A stretch of 64,000 nucleotides of DNA from Xanthobacteraceae bacterium (GTDB taxonomy: Bacteria; Pseudomonadota; Alphaproteobacteria; Rhizobiales; Xanthobacteraceae). The stretch's first letter is position 1, and each line of letters starts with the position of its first letter. Under the pieces are notes generated by a model, which was given only the letters and a program-made list of their open reading frames with translations, did not search any database and was not told the DNA's origin. The stretch spans positions 62,001 to 126,000 of the forward strand of contig JAMLIK010000003.1 in assembly GCA_023954195.1 (NCBI GenBank). The letters are read 5' to 3'. Shown in pieces: positions 37,049-47,037 of the stretch. Position numbers and translations under genes: made by a program.

Positions 37049-37495
37049 CTATCCCTCCGCTTCATGACCGGCTCCGGCCGTATCGACATCCTCCGAAATC
37101 TCCTGCCGCAGCTTCGGTCCCTTCGCCAGTCGTCTGCCGAGCGCGGTGATGAAGGCTTCATAACGCTTGCTGGCGAGGGCACGTGCGGCCTGCGCGGCGG
37201 GTTCTGGCAAGGCAGGTGTGGTGGTGGTCCAGAATCGGACGAACACCGCCAGAGTTTCGACAGCGATGCCGACATCGCGCTCCAGCCGTGCCATGCGGCG
37301 ATCGAGTTGGTCGAGTCGCTTGGCAACAACCGCTTCGCGGCGCTCGGCATCGTCCGGCGACAGGAACGAGGCGATCGCGGCTTCCGCGATCATCGACTGC
37401 GACTGATCGCGGCGCGCGGCGAAATCGGCGAGCGACCTGGTGACATCGGGATCGAGATAGACCGTGAATTTCGTTTTCTTCCTGATGTTGGCCAT
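37049..37495 (-). CDS. CopG/ribbon-helix-helix regulator of the transfer cluster
   Basis: About 148 residues. N-terminal RHH (FTVYLDPDVTRSLADFAARR) followed by a helical C-terminal part (residues 50-120). This is the standard companion of traG in alphaproteobacterial conjugative elements. The ATG at 37495 is taken; a GTG at 37504 would overlap the traG stop but has a ribosome site too close. Probable regulator of the transfer genes. Confidence 0.85.
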   Translation of the reverse strand: MANIRKKTKFTVYLDPDVTRSLADFAARRDQSQSMIAEAAIASFLSPDDAERREAVVAKRLDQLDRRMARLERDVGIAVETLAVFVRFWTTTTPALPEPAAQAARALASKRYEAFITALGRRLAKGPKLRQEISEDVDTAGAGHEAEG

Positions 37496-37500
37496 GGCGT

Positions 37501-39483
37501 TCACAACTCCATGTTGTCGCCGGGATCGAGCGAGACCTGCCGAGCGAGGCCCTGCATCTGACGGAGCATCCGTCGATTGCGCACAGCGTCGTCCTCGTCA
37601 GGATCGTCGGGCGGCTCGAACTCGTTGTCGATCGGCGCCTTCTTCTCCACCGGCTTCACGCGATGGAGTTCGTGTTGCAGCCGGCGTTCGGATTGCGTCG
37701 GGTCATCGTTGTCGGATCGTTTTGCCGATTGCGACTCATCCGGCTCCGGCCGCGCCGGGATCGGCAGGGTGCTCCAATCGTCGAGGTGGTTTGTGTTGGG
37801 ACGTTTCGGCTCTGGCGGCGACAGCACACGCTCCCGGAGGCGGGCGTCCTCGTAATAGCGCGCCTTCTTCGCCCGGATCGGCGGGATGCCCGCGACCATG
37901 ACGATCTCGTCGGTCGGCGGAAGCTGCATGATTTCGCCGGGCGTCAGCAATTGGCGGGCAGTTTCCGAGCGCGACACCATCAGATGGCCAAGCCAAGGCG
38001 ACAGCCGGTGCCCAGCATAGTTCTTCATCGCCTTCATCTCGGTCGCTGTGCCGAGGGCATCGGAGACACGTTTGGCCGTTCGCTCGTCATTGGTGGCGAA
38101 GCTCACCCTCACATGGCAGTTGTCGAGGATCGAATTGTTCGGCCCGTAGGCTTTCTCGATCTGGTTCAGCGACTGTGAGATTAAGAAACTCTTCAACCCG
38201 TAGCCCGCCATGAAGGCCAGCGCGGTCTCGAAAAAATCTAACCTCCCCAAGGCGGGGAATTCATCCAGCATCAGCAGCAGGCGATGGCGTCCGGCTTTCG
38301 CTTGCAGATCCTCGGTCAGGCGGCGGCCGATCTGGTTCAGCAGCAACCGGATCAGCGGCTTGGTGCGATTGATGTCCGATGGCGGCACCACGAGGTAGAG
38401 CGTGGTTGGCCGCTCGCCGCCAACGATGTCGCGGATTCTCCAGTCGCAGCGGCGCGTGACCTCCGCGATGACAGGATCGCGGTAGAGGCCGAGAAACGAC
38501 ATGGCGGTGGACAGCACGCCGGAGCGCTCGTTGTCGGATTTGTTGAGCAACTCGCGCGCAGCGCTGGCGACGACGGGATGCGGTCCCGCCTTGCCGAGAT
38601 GCGTGGTCCTCATCATGGCGCGCAGCGTGGATTCGACCGGGCGTTTCGGATCGGAGAGGAAGCCGGCGACGCCGGCCAGCGTCTTGTCGGGCTCGGCATA
38701 GAGAACATGCAGGATCGCACCGACGAGAAGCGAGTGGCTCGTTTTCTCCCAATGGTTCCGTTTGTCGAGTGATCCTTCCGGATCGACCAGGATGTCGGCG
38801 ATGTTTTGGACGTCCCGCACCTCCCATTCACCGCGCCGCACCTCGAGCAGCGGATTGTAGGCTGACGACTTCGGGTTGGTCGGGTCGAACAGCAGCACCC
38901 GGCCGTGCTGCGACCGGAAGCCTGCGGTTAGAATCCAGTTCTCACCCTTGATGTCGTGAACAATGGCCGAGCCCGGCCAGGTCAGAAGCGACGGCACGAC
39001 AAGGCCGACGCCCTTGCCCGATCGGGTCGGCGCGAAGCACAGCACATGCTCCGGGCCGTCGTGGCGCAAATACTCATGCTCGTAGCGGCCGAGCACCACG
39101 CCATCGGGATCGAGCAGACCCGCGGCCTTGATCTCAGGCTTCTCGGCCCAGCGCGCCGAGCCATAGGTAGCGACATTCTTCTGCTCGCGCGCTCGCCAGA
39201 CCGACATGCCGATGGCGACAGCGATGGCAATGATGCCGCCGGACGCTGCGATGATCCCGCCCGTTGCGAAGATCCCCGGCGCATAGGCGTCGTAGAAGTA
39301 CCACCACCATATAATGGCGAGGGGAAAATAGACGGGCACGCCGAGCAGCTTAAGCCACGGGTGGCCAAGCTGCGCCTGATAGCCGAGACTCCATGCGACA
39401 TATTGGGTCGCGCCCCAAGTGGTGACGAGCACGATGAGGAAGACGACGGTGATCGGTCCCCACAGGATTTTGGTACCGGACAT
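37501..39483 (-). CDS. traG: type IV coupling protein TraG (VirD4-like)
   Basis: 660 residues. Two or three membrane helices in the first 110 residues, then the P-loop domain: Walker A APTRSGKG near residue 150, Walker B LLMLDEFPALG near 410, and the KSFLISQSLNQIE segment. It brings the relaxase-DNA complex to the secretion channel. The C-terminal 100 residues are acidic and polar. Confidence 0.95.
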   Translation of the reverse strand: MSGTKILWGPITVVFLIVLVTTWGATQYVAWSLGYQAQLGHPWLKLLGVPVYFPLAIIWWWYFYDAYAPGIFATGGIIAASGGIIAIAVAIGMSVWRAREQKNVATYGSARWAEKPEIKAAGLLDPDGVVLGRYEHEYLRHDGPEHVLCFAPTRSGKGVGLVVPSLLTWPGSAIVHDIKGENWILTAGFRSQHGRVLLFDPTNPKSSAYNPLLEVRRGEWEVRDVQNIADILVDPEGSLDKRNHWEKTSHSLLVGAILHVLYAEPDKTLAGVAGFLSDPKRPVESTLRAMMRTTHLGKAGPHPVVASAARELLNKSDNERSGVLSTAMSFLGLYRDPVIAEVTRRCDWRIRDIVGGERPTTLYLVVPPSDINRTKPLIRLLLNQIGRRLTEDLQAKAGRHRLLLMLDEFPALGRLDFFETALAFMAGYGLKSFLISQSLNQIEKAYGPNNSILDNCHVRVSFATNDERTAKRVSDALGTATEMKAMKNYAGHRLSPWLGHLMVSRSETARQLLTPGEIMQLPPTDEIVMVAGIPPIRAKKARYYEDARLRERVLSPPEPKRPNTNHLDDWSTLPIPARPEPDESQSAKRSDNDDPTQSERRLQHELHRVKPVEKKAPIDNEFEPPDDPDEDDAVRNRRMLRQMQGLARQVSLDPGDNMEL

Positions 39484-39507
39484 GGCGATGTTCCTTTCCG
39501 ATTGGCG

Positions 39508-41247
39508 CTAGAGGCCGAGCCCCCGCTTGCGGCCGAAATCCCAGTCGATGCTGCCGTCGTCGCGGGCGACGCCGGCGACGTGGCGACCGAGTTGCTTTTC
39601 GAGGGAGGGCGACCAGGGCACGAGCTGGAAGCCGAGGCCGTCGTCGATCATGGCGAAGCGGCCGGAGGCGAGCGTGAAACGCTGGCGATAGAAGCCGGCG
39701 ACATATTCGCCGCTGTCCGCGCGGTTGAACGGAAGGCCGGTCTCGGCCGCGAGCTTCTCGCCGAGCGCGCTCAGTTCCCGATCACGCAAGGTGTTAAGCA
39801 GCCGGCGGGCGAAGACGACGCGCCCACTCTGGCGCTCGGCGAGCCCTTCACCGATCAGGTGCTCGGCGCGCTGGTCCATCGTCTCACGCACTTCGGCGCC
39901 GAAGCCTCCTTCGGAGAGAGCGATGGGATCGCGAGCGACAGCTTGGCGGTCGAGCCAGGTCGCACCGGTTGCATTCACCTGGGCCTGGATATCGAGATCA
40001 GCGCGCACCGCCAGCGCGACACGACGCTCGCCGCGCGCATCCTCAAAGGTGCGCAGCTCAACGATTGATCCGGGCCGGCTATCACCGGCGGCGTCGAGAT
40101 GCGGCAGCTTGATGTGATGGGTCCGGCCATCCACCCCGTCGACAACGGCGTAGGCCGTGCCCTTCAGCTCGTCATCGAGGCCGCGTTCGATGAGGCGGCC
40201 GACGATGGGTACGTCGAGGCTTTCGCCGGCCAGGACATAGTTCGCCGAGCCGCGCTCGATGCCGCGTTCGGTGAGCGCGCGGTGCATCCGCTTGATGATG
40301 TCACCGCGCTCGCCGAGTTCGCGCAGGACGGTCTCGGCTTCCGGCTTGATGAACCATTGCGAATGCCCAACCTGTCCGGCGACGCCGAGAACTTCGAGGG
40401 TGCGCAGCCGGCCGACCTTCAGCGCATGAAACTCGTCGGGCTGGCGGTCGGCGCGCGGGGCGAGATCGATGATGCCGGATTTACCGGCGTCGCGGACAAG
40501 CTGACGGTCGAGCTGCGTCCAGCGTTCGGCCTCGACCTGACTTTCGAGTGTGCGGTGGATATCGAAATCGGAGCGAAGTCCAAGTTCCTGGGTGACGAGA
40601 TCTTGCGCGCGGGCACGCATCCCCTCCTTGATGTAGTCGCGCGAGATCACGAGATCTTGGCCGTCGTCGGTGCGGCCACGCAGGATGATATGAAGGTGCG
40701 GGTTGTCGGTGTTCCAGTGATCGACGCCGACCCAATCCAGCTTCGTGCCGAGGTCTTTTTCCATCTGCCCCATCAGCTCGCGCGCGTGTGCTTTGAGGTC
40801 GGCCATATCCGCGGCGTCCTCGGGTGAGATGATGAAGCGGAAATGATGCCGGTCGTTCTCGCAGCGATCGGCGAAGGCGCGCGCGTCGATGTCGTCGCTC
40901 TCCGGGCCGAACAGCCGCGCCTTCTCCCCGTCACGGGTCACGCCGTCGCGGCGCAGATAGTTCAGATGCGCGCCCAGCGGTGCGGAGCGCGCGGTGTGGC
41001 GGACAACGCGGGTCTTGATGACGACGATGCGCGAGCGGCCGGTCAGCAGGCGATTGGCCTGGATGCTGGCGCGCTGGCCGCGCCCGAAGCGCGAGCGGTT
41101 GCCGGGCGTGATCCGGCCGGAGCGCGACACGCGGCCTCCGGCCTTCTGCGCGGCGGCCAACGCCTGTGCGATGAACGGGCGGGCCTGCTGGGCGCGTGTC
41201 GAGCGGATGCGCCCCGGACGGACACGGAACTCGCGGTCATCGGTCAT
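39508..41247 (-). CDS. relaxase (VirD2-like, DUF3363)
   Basis: 579 residues. N-terminal relaxase domain with an early basic region, the candidate catalytic tyrosine in LNYLRRDGV, and the metal-binding histidines in VDHWNTDNPHLHIILRG (three-His motif). The rest is the DUF3363 region, typical of relaxases in Rhizobium-type elements. It nicks oriT and is carried into the recipient. ATG at 41247 taken; an upstream extension in frame is not protein-like. Confidence 0.93.
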   Translation of the reverse strand: MTDDREFRVRPGRIRSTRAQQARPFIAQALAAAQKAGGRVSRSGRITPGNRSRFGRGQRASIQANRLLTGRSRIVVIKTRVVRHTARSAPLGAHLNYLRRDGVTRDGEKARLFGPESDDIDARAFADRCENDRHHFRFIISPEDAADMADLKAHARELMGQMEKDLGTKLDWVGVDHWNTDNPHLHIILRGRTDDGQDLVISRDYIKEGMRARAQDLVTQELGLRSDFDIHRTLESQVEAERWTQLDRQLVRDAGKSGIIDLAPRADRQPDEFHALKVGRLRTLEVLGVAGQVGHSQWFIKPEAETVLRELGERGDIIKRMHRALTERGIERGSANYVLAGESLDVPIVGRLIERGLDDELKGTAYAVVDGVDGRTHHIKLPHLDAAGDSRPGSIVELRTFEDARGERRVALAVRADLDIQAQVNATGATWLDRQAVARDPIALSEGGFGAEVRETMDQRAEHLIGEGLAERQSGRVVFARRLLNTLRDRELSALGEKLAAETGLPFNRADSGEYVAGFYRQRFTLASGRFAMIDDGLGFQLVPWSPSLEKQLGRHVAGVARDDGSIDWDFGRKRGLGL

Positions 41248-41490
41248 GGCGAAACCCCGCACGGTGCAAAACTGCTTGTGAAAAGAGAGAGATGAGCGCG
41301 AAGCGCACGGTGCGGGCGAGCGCCGCACGGCGCGGAACGCGCCAGAAAAACAAGCAGAAACAACCACTCGACCGAGGCGCACCGTGCGCCTTTTTATCTC
41401 GCCATCGGTCGGTTGTTGCGCCTGCCTCCACCCTCCGCGCCCTCCATGACACGCCGGCATACGCGGGGATGCGAATTGCCGCGCAGCCGG
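41248..41490. other. non-coding region upstream of the relaxase, candidate oriT
   Basis: 243 bases between the relaxase start and the end of the transglycosylase gene. It contains GCGCACGGTGCG (41303-41314) and its inverted copy GCGCACCGTGCGC about 75 bases on, each a small palindrome itself. oriT is often next to the relaxase gene, so this is the best place in the window for it. No nick-site consensus was identified. Confidence 0.4.
41376..41395 (+). terminator. hairpin with T-tract, plus strand
   Basis: GGCGCA-CCG-TGCGCC followed by TTTTT. It would stop plus-strand transcripts only, though the neighbouring genes are on the minus strand. It may instead be part of an oriT structure. Confidence 0.4.
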
Positions 41491-42261
41491 TCATGGCCGA
41501 CCTCCATCGGTACTGGGAGCGACAAACAGCCCCCTCGACTGGAGCGCGGCAAGCGCGTCGGATGTTGCCGGAACGGGTGGGCGGGCTTTGTCCGGCGAGC
41601 CTTCCCGTGGCGCGGCATTGGCGGCGGAATCGCTGAACACGCTCACGACAAAGAGTGTCGCCTCGCGCCAGTCGAACGGTCGCGCCGCCGTCGACGCACC
41701 CTTCGATGGACGCTCGCCGCGCAGCGCGGGCGCAAGAAAATCGACATAGGCGCGCGTTTCGGCAGGCAACGGGCGCCCGGTTGCACGGTGCTCATCATAG
41801 CGTGCGGGGCCGGCGTTGTAGGCAGCGAGCATCGCACCGATGTCGCCGTAGCGATCCCACATCTCGCGAAGATACGCAGCGCCCGCGAGAATGTTGTCGC
41901 GCGGTGTATAGGGATCGCGGCCGAGACCATAGCGGGTGCGCAGTTCGGCCCAGGTGTCGGGCATGATCTGCATCAGGCCCACTGCGCCGGCCGAGGACAC
42001 GGCGCGAACATCGCCTGCGCTTTCGCCGCGCATGACGGCGACGATCCAGCGCACCGGAATGCCGAAGCGCTGCGCGGCTTCGGAGAGGTGTGCGGCATGG
42101 ACGTTGATCGAAGCGGCGCGGACCGGACGAGCGTTCTGCGCCAAAGCATGAGGCGCTGCGGCCGCGGAGAAGCTCAGGCCGGAAAGAAGAAGGAGGAAGA
42201 TGCGGCGGCGGCCGCCGCATCTTCTGATCGCGAAACGAGCGCAGGAATTATCCATGGTCAT
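41491..42261 (-). CDS. lytic transglycosylase of the transfer system (VirB1-like)
   Basis: 256 residues. Signal peptide (basic start, then IFLLLLSGLSF), then an SLT domain with catalytic Glu in VAVMRGESAGD, then SSAGAVGLMQIMP, NILAGAAYLREM and LAAYNAGPARY. It opens the peptidoglycan for the secretion channel. The ATG at 42261 overlaps the DUF736 stop. The last 60 residues are low-complexity. Confidence 0.92.
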   Translation of the reverse strand: MTMDNSCARFAIRRCGGRRRIFLLLLSGLSFSAAAAPHALAQNARPVRAASINVHAAHLSEAAQRFGIPVRWIVAVMRGESAGDVRAVSSAGAVGLMQIMPDTWAELRTRYGLGRDPYTPRDNILAGAAYLREMWDRYGDIGAMLAAYNAGPARYDEHRATGRPLPAETRAYVDFLAPALRGERPSKGASTAARPFDWREATLFVVSVFSDSAANAAPREGSPDKARPPVPATSDALAALQSRGLFVAPSTDGGRP

Positions 42262-42593
42262 TCCTGCTCGTCGCGTTTCTTCTGACGGGTCCAGTGCAGG
42301 CTCCACTCGCGGCCGTCTTCGTCCGCCTGGAACAGGCGGGCGCGGATCGGCTGCTGAAAGACGGGATCGTCGAGGACAACCGAAACGAACGGGCCGGCGC
42401 GATCGCCGGTGCGCTTCCATCCCGCGCCGACTTCCGGTCCGTCCTCGTCGCCGAGATGGATGCGATAGGCCGGCGCGTTCTCGACATTGGCGTTCTCGGC
42501 CGGAACGAAGGTCAGGTCGAGATCGAGCGAGAGCGTGCGGATATGTCCGGAATAACCGGACGGGGTGCGGGTGAATTGACCAATCTGCGCCAT
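42258..42593 (-). CDS. DUF736 family protein
   Basis: 111 residues, one DUF736 domain (begins MAQIGQFTRTPSGYSGHIRT; ends near WSLHWTRQKKRDEQE). A small soluble beta-rich protein found consistently in alphaproteobacterial conjugative elements. Function unknown. Confidence 0.92.
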   Translation of the reverse strand: MAQIGQFTRTPSGYSGHIRTLSLDLDLTFVPAENANVENAPAYRIHLGDEDGPEVGAGWKRTGDRAGPFVSVVLDDPVFQQPIRARLFQADEDGREWSLHWTRQKKRDEQE

Positions 42594-42660
42594 TGAAGGC
42601 TCCTTTCATGAGCGGTGAAGTTGATGCGGGCCACTCGGACAGCCCGCAGCGCGCGCGCGA

Positions 42661-43206
42661 TCACCGCGTTGGCGCGCGCCATTCGAAGCGGCCGTCGCCT
42701 TCCTCGTCGGTCCACAGCGGGACCGCGCGGCCGATGATCTGGTCGGTGGAGAGAAGGCCGAAGTAGCGGCCATCGAGGCTGCCTTCGACCTGCCAGTTCA
42801 TCGCGAAGAACTCGCCGGTCTGGATGCGTTGGCAGCCTTGCCATTCGGGCAGATCGCGGCCGGCGCGATCGCGTTCGAGCGCATGGCCCATGTCGACGCC
42901 ATCGACAGTGATGACGAGACCCGTCCGGCAGACCACCTGTCCGGAAACCGCGAGCACGCGCTTCAGGAGCGGCACGCCCTTGGGCAGGTAGCCGCGCTTG
43001 TCGAGAAAGTCCGCGAGCGGCTCTGGCGCGTCGATGGCCACAAGGTCCGTGACCTCGAAGGGACCGTCGAAGTCGATCGTGTAGAAACCGATCGGCGCAC
43101 TGGCCGAGGCGTTCCACATCAGCTTGATCGGCATCGGCGTGAGGCCCGGATAGCCGACGCCGAACGACGCGAGCGCCGTGCAAAGGAAGAGACTGACGCG
43201 CGTCAT
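42661..43206 (-). CDS. traF: S26-family signal peptidase, TraF-like
   Basis: 181 residues. N-terminal signal/anchor, then the catalytic serine region SASAPIGFYTI and catalytic lysine in LLKRVLAVSGQ, the two residues of the S26 dyad. C-terminal part has GCQRIQTGEFFAMN and SLDGRYFG segments. In TrbC systems this enzyme trims and cyclises the pilin. ATG at 43206 overlaps the DUF2840 stop. Confidence 0.92.
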   Translation of the reverse strand: MTRVSLFLCTALASFGVGYPGLTPMPIKLMWNASASAPIGFYTIDFDGPFEVTDLVAIDAPEPLADFLDKRGYLPKGVPLLKRVLAVSGQVVCRTGLVITVDGVDMGHALERDRAGRDLPEWQGCQRIQTGEFFAMNWQVEGSLDGRYFGLLSTDQIIGRAVPLWTDEEGDGRFEWRAPTR

Positions 43207-43721
43207 GGCGTCACCCGGCGGCGCATCAGCCACGCCTCATGACGTGCCGGCGTATAGGCGGACGGCTGTTCGCCGGCGCGCAGGCAATGGTGGACATGCC
43301 GCCAGTGATCGGGATCGACGTCGGCGGGATCGATGCCGAGGCTCTCGATCGCGTCGATGTGCTGCAGCACGCGCTCGACCGTGGGCCAGCTTTCCGCCTT
43401 AAGCAGGATTTCGCCGCCCGGACGCACGAAGGGCAGCGTCTGGAACGGCTCCCCGCGCCCGATGGCCCGCACGATGTCGATGCGCGAGACGATCGTGCCG
43501 TAGTCGTTGGCGGCCCAGCGGACGAACGCGAAGACGCTGTTCGGTGCGAAGCCGACGACGCTGCGATGTCGATCGAGAATCTGTTCGTGGCTTTTGTGGC
43601 CGAACCTGATCCAGTGCTCGATCGTCTTCTGACGCCATGTCAGATGTACGAGCGTGGTGAACGGTGCTGGTGCGTCCGGCGACGGACACCAGCGCGAGCG
43701 GCGTGCCGCATTGCCGGTCAT
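43203..43721 (-). CDS. DUF2840 family protein
   Basis: 172 residues. The family pattern is present: TLVHLTWRQKTIEHWIRFG, then GFAPNSVFAFVRWAANDYGT, and VLQHIDAIESLGI with an HWRHVHHCLRAG end. Always found beside traF-type peptidase and DUF736 in these elements. Function unknown. Confidence 0.9.
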   Translation of the reverse strand: MTGNAARRSRWCPSPDAPAPFTTLVHLTWRQKTIEHWIRFGHKSHEQILDRHRSVVGFAPNSVFAFVRWAANDYGTIVSRIDIVRAIGRGEPFQTLPFVRPGGEILLKAESWPTVERVLQHIDAIESLGIDPADVDPDHWRHVHHCLRAGEQPSAYTPARHEAWLMRRRVTP

Positions 43722-43972
43722 GAGGGATCTCCTGACTTTTCGGGGAATTCGCGCGCGAGCAGGTCGCGCAGCATGTCGGCGACGGTGACGCTGCGGCTGA
43801 AGGCAGCGACCTTGATGCGGCCGCGCAGGGCTGGGGTGACGTCGATGGTCAGCCGGGCCGTATAGATCGCGGCCGCGCTGCAGCCGGCCGGCGGCGTGTC
43901 ACCCGCCTTGATCCAGCCATCGGGATCGGCGGGTCGCTGCGCGAAGACGCGCTTCTGCGTGCGCGCCGTCAT
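43718..43972 (-). CDS. ribbon-helix-helix protein (partition/regulatory type)
   Basis: 84 residues. The C-terminal half has an RHH: YTARLTIDVTPALRGRIK followed by VTVADMLRDLLAREF. It overlaps DUF2840 and the methyltransferase by four bases each. In related elements this position is annotated as a ParB-like or CopG-like protein with a parA gene next; here parA is absent. Confidence 0.75.
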   Translation of the reverse strand: MTARTQKRVFAQRPADPDGWIKAGDTPPAGCSAAAIYTARLTIDVTPALRGRIKVAAFSRSVTVADMLRDLLAREFPEKSGDPS

Positions 43973-44582
43973 GATGCGCCTGCGTCATGGAACGGCAGCA
44001 CGGCGGCGATGCGCGCGCAGGCGCGCTCGGCCATGGCGGCGTCGATCTCACAACCGAGATAGCGTCGGCCGGACAGCCGGCAGGCTTCGCCAGCGGAGCC
44101 GGAGCCGGCGAACCAGTCGCCGACCAGGCCGCCTTCGGGACAACTGGTACGAATCAGAATTTCGAGCAGCGATGACGGCTTCTCGGTCGGATGGATCGCG
44201 CGACCGTGGCAGTTGCGGACATAGATGACTGACCGCATGAGGCGCGGCCCGCCGTCGTGGCTGACATAGTGGCCGGCGTCGATCTGGCCGGTGTGGGGAG
44301 GACGTTGCTTGCGCCGAACCGTGCGCGCTGTCGCATCCGGCGTGGTCTGGACGTCGTTGTAGATGTCGCGCCAGGCCGTCTCGGCGGGATAGAACTGGAC
44401 GGCCAACTCATGCACGCGCTTGAAGCGGTCATTGTGGAAGCCGGTGCCGTTCTGCTTCTCCCAGACGATCTCCTGTGCGATCCGCAGCCCCGCCTCCGTG
44501 AACCGATCCGCGGTCGCCATGAAGCAACGGAGCGATCCGAACACCCACAGCGAGCCGGTGAGATTGAGCGTGTTATTCGGCC
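43969..44582 (-). pseudogene. DNA methyltransferase (N6-adenine/N4-cytosine type), N-terminus lost to IS21
   Basis: The readable product (191 codons from a GTG at 44544, or further to the IS border) covers the C-terminal two-thirds of a beta-class methyltransferase: SLWVFGSLRCF, then HPTEKPSSLLEILI and the AdoMet-binding motif DWFAGSGSAGEA. The catalytic DPPY/SPPY motif, which comes first in this class, is missing. The frame stays open back to the IS21 end at about 44582, with PNNTLNLTGSLWVFG preserved. It is therefore cut by the insertion and probably inactive. Confidence 0.8.
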
Positions 44583-44633
44583 TGCAATAGTGACCCCCTG
44601 AGCCGGGGGATCGGCGTCCAAAATTGACCCCCT
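44583..44633 (+). repeat. IS21 left terminal inverted repeat
   Basis: Two tandem boxes each ending in TGACCCC, the usual multiple-repeat end of IS21 elements where IstA binds. Confidence 0.7.
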
Positions 44634-44683
44634 ATAGATTGGCTGTTGCGCTGCCTGCTTTGTCATGAAGCAGGTGGTCGGGG

Positions 44684-46183
44684 ATGCTGATCGTGGAGAC
44701 GATTGCGCGGATACGGCGCGAGCACTTCATCAAGGGCAAGACGATCAAGGAGATCGCCCGTGACCTGAAGGTGTCGCGGAACACGGTCCGGAAGGTGCTG
44801 AGATCCGGAGAGACTTCGTTCGAGTATGAGCGTCAGGTGCAGCCGCGGCCCAAGCTTGGACGATGGGCGGCGGAACTCGATGAACTGCTGGCGGCGAACG
44901 CAGCCAAATCCGCGCGCGAACAACTGACGCTGATCCGGATCTTCGAAGAGTTGCGCGGACGCGGCTATGACGGCGGCTACGATGCCGTGCGGCGTTACGC
45001 CAGGCGCTGGAGCAAGGAGCGCGGGCAATCGACGGCGGCGGCCTATGTCCCGCTGAGTTTTGCGCCAGGAGAAGCCTATCAGTTCGACTGGAGCCACGAG
45101 ATCGTTCTCCTCAACGGCGTGACGGTACTCGTGAAGGTCGCCCACGTCCGGCTGTGTCATAGCCGCATGCTGTTCGTGCGCGCCTATCCGCGCGAGACGC
45201 AGGAGATGGTGTTCGACGCCCACGACCGGGCGTTCGCACTGTTCAAGGGCACCTGCAGTCGCGGCATCTACGACAACATGAAGACGGCGGTGGAGACGAT
45301 CTTCGTCGGCAAGGATCGCCGCTACAATCGCCGCTTCCTGCAGATGTGCAGCCACTATCTCGTCGACCCGGTCGCCTGCACGCCGGCGTCGGGCTGGGAG
45401 AAGGGCCAGGTGGAGAACCAGGTCGGGTTGGTCCGGGAACGCTTCTTCACGCCGCGGCTGCGGTTCAAAAAGCTGGACGAACTCAACGCCTGGCTGCTCG
45501 ACAAATGCATCGCCTACGCCAAGGCGCATCGGCATCCGGAGCTGTCCGATCAGACGATCTGGGATGTGTTCGAAGCCGAACGGCCGAAGCTCGTTCCCTA
45601 TGCCGGTCGGTTCGACGGATTCCATGCGGTGCCGGCATCGGTCTCCAAAACCTGCCTGGTGCGCTTCGACAATAACAAATACTCGGTCGCGGCCAGCGCC
45701 GTCGGACGTCCGGTCGAGGTTCAAGCCTATGCCGACCGTATCGTCATCCGTCAGGATGGACGGATCGTTGCGGAGCATCCGCGGTCGTTCGGACGCGGCG
45801 AGACGACCTACGATCCCTGGCACTACGTGCCGGTGCTCGCGCGCAAACCCGGGGCCTTGCGTAACGGCGCACCCTTCAAGGACTGGGTGCTGCCGGCCGC
45901 GATCGAACGGATCCGGCGCAGGCTCGCCAGCACCGACGACGGCAATCGACAGATGGTCGACATCCTCAATGCGGTGCTGACTGACGGTTTGTCGGCGGTC
46001 GAAGCCGCCTGCGCCGAGGCGCTTGGTCACGGCGTCCATTCCGCTGACGTCGTTCTCAACATCCTGGCTCGCCAACGCGAACCCGCTGCACCGGCCAACA
46101 TCATGACGCCGGCGGCACTGACGCTCCGCCATGCGCCGATCGCCGATTGCGCCCGCTACGACAACCTCCGGAGGACCATCTGA
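44684..46183 (+). CDS. istA: IS21-family transposase IstA
   Basis: 499 residues. N-terminal HTH ([20 protein letters not shown]), then an rve-type DDE domain: Asp in [12 protein letters not shown], Asp in IYDNMKTAV, Glu in [14 protein letters not shown]. The C-terminal beta domain follows ([11 protein letters not shown] ... HPRSFGRG). It cuts and joins DNA with the help of IstB. No frameshift; looks functional. Confidence 0.95.
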   Translation: MLIVETIARIRREHFIKGKTIKEIARDLKVSRNTVRKVLRSGETSFEYERQVQPRPKLGRWAAELDELLAANAAKSAREQLTLIRIFEELRGRGYDGGYDAVRRYARRWSKERGQSTAAAYVPLSFAPGEAYQFDWSHEIVLLNGVTVLVKVAHVRLCHSRMLFVRAYPRETQEMVFDAHDRAFALFKGTCSRGIYDNMKTAVETIFVGKDRRYNRRFLQMCSHYLVDPVACTPASGWEKGQVENQVGLVRERFFTPRLRFKKLDELNAWLLDKCIAYAKAHRHPELSDQTIWDVFEAERPKLVPYAGRFDGFHAVPASVSKTCLVRFDNNKYSVAASAVGRPVEVQAYADRIVIRQDGRIVAEHPRSFGRGETTYDPWHYVPVLARKPGALRNGAPFKDWVLPAAIERIRRRLASTDDGNRQMVDILNAVLTDGLSAVEAACAEALGHGVHSADVVLNILARQREPAAPANIMTPAALTLRHAPIADCARYDNLRRTI

Positions 46184-47037
46184 TGGAACGAACCCAAATC
46201 TTCGACCTCATGGGCGAGCTCAAACTCTACGGCATGAGGGCTGCCTTCGACGAGATCATGGCGACGGCCGTCAAGCGCCAGCACGAACCTCAGCGCATCG
46301 TCGGCGACCTGCTCAGCGCCGAGATCAACGAGAAGCAGGCGCGGTCGATCAAGTACCAGCTCACCATCGCCAAGCTGCCGTTGGCCAAGGATCTCGACGA
46401 CTTCCAGTTCGAAGGCACGCCGATCAATCAGACGCTCGTCAACGATCTCGCCGTCGGCGGCTTCATCGCCCAGCAGCGCAACGTCGTGCTCGTCGGCGGC
46501 ACCGGCACGGGCAAAACCCACCTGGCCATCGCAATCGCCAGAAGCTGCATCCGATCCGGCGCCCGCGGTCGCTTCTACAACGTGGTCGACCTCGTCAACC
46601 GCCTCGAGATCGAGACCCGTAACGGACGTCAGGGCCGGCTTGCCGAACATCTGACCCGGATGGACTTCATCGTGCTGGACGAACTCGGATATCTGCCCTT
46701 CGCCCAATCCGGCGGCCAGCTTCTGTTCCATCTCGTCAGTCGGCTCTATGAGCGCGCTTCCGTCATCGTCACTACCAATCTCGCCTTCGGCGAATGGCCC
46801 AGCGTGTTCGGCGACGCCAAGATGACCACCGCGCTGCTCGATCGGTTGACCCACCACTGCGACATCGTCGAGACCGGCAACGACAGCTGGCGCTTCAAAA
46901 GCCGCGACGACGATCACGCCGCCCGCGCTCGTCTCGTCTCCGCAATCCCGGCCAGCTCCGACGAGTCGAGCGCTACCCTCAAATCACGCCGCGCGAAGGG
47001 GTCAAAATTGGACGCCGATACGGGGTCAAATTTGTAA
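46183..47037 (+). CDS. istB: IS21-family helper ATPase IstB
   Basis: 284 residues. AAA+ ATPase related to DnaC: Walker [12 protein letters not shown], Walker [15 protein letters not shown], sensor [10 protein letters not shown]. Its ATG overlaps the istA stop (TGATG). The C-terminal 40 residues run through the terminal repeat of the element. Confidence 0.95.
   Translation: MERTQIFDLMGELKLYGMRAAFDEIMATAVKRQHEPQRIVGDLLSAEINEKQARSIKYQLTIAKLPLAKDLDDFQFEGTPINQTLVNDLAVGGFIAQQRNVVLVGGTGTGKTHLAIAIARSCIRSGARGRFYNVVDLVNRLEIETRNGRQGRLAEHLTRMDFIVLDELGYLPFAQSGGQLLFHLVSRLYERASVIVTTNLAFGEWPSVFGDAKMTTALLDRLTHHCDIVETGNDSWRFKSRDDDHAARARLVSAIPASSDESSATLKSRRAKGSKLDADTGSNL
46996..47036 (-). repeat. IS21 right terminal inverted repeat
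   Basis: Mirror of the left end with two GGGGTCA boxes. The istB stop codon lies on the very last bases of the element, so the terminal codon may use host DNA. Confidence 0.7.

Larger units (their letters stand above)
44583..47036 (+). mobile_element. complete IS21-family insertion sequence
   Basis: About 2.45 kb with istA and istB overlapping by one base. The ends form inverted repeats with two TGACCCC boxes each. Left: TGCAATAGTGACCCC (44583-) and CGGCGTCC-AAAATTGACCCC (44612-44631). Right, read in reverse: TACAAATTTGACCCC and CGGCGTCC-AATTTTGACCCC (47020 down to about 47000). No target duplication is obvious, and the flanks belong to different genes. Confidence 0.88.

Noticed and set aside
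43718-43972. Calling the small RHH protein ParB
   Set aside because: It has only a ribbon-helix-helix and no ParB domain or parA partner here.
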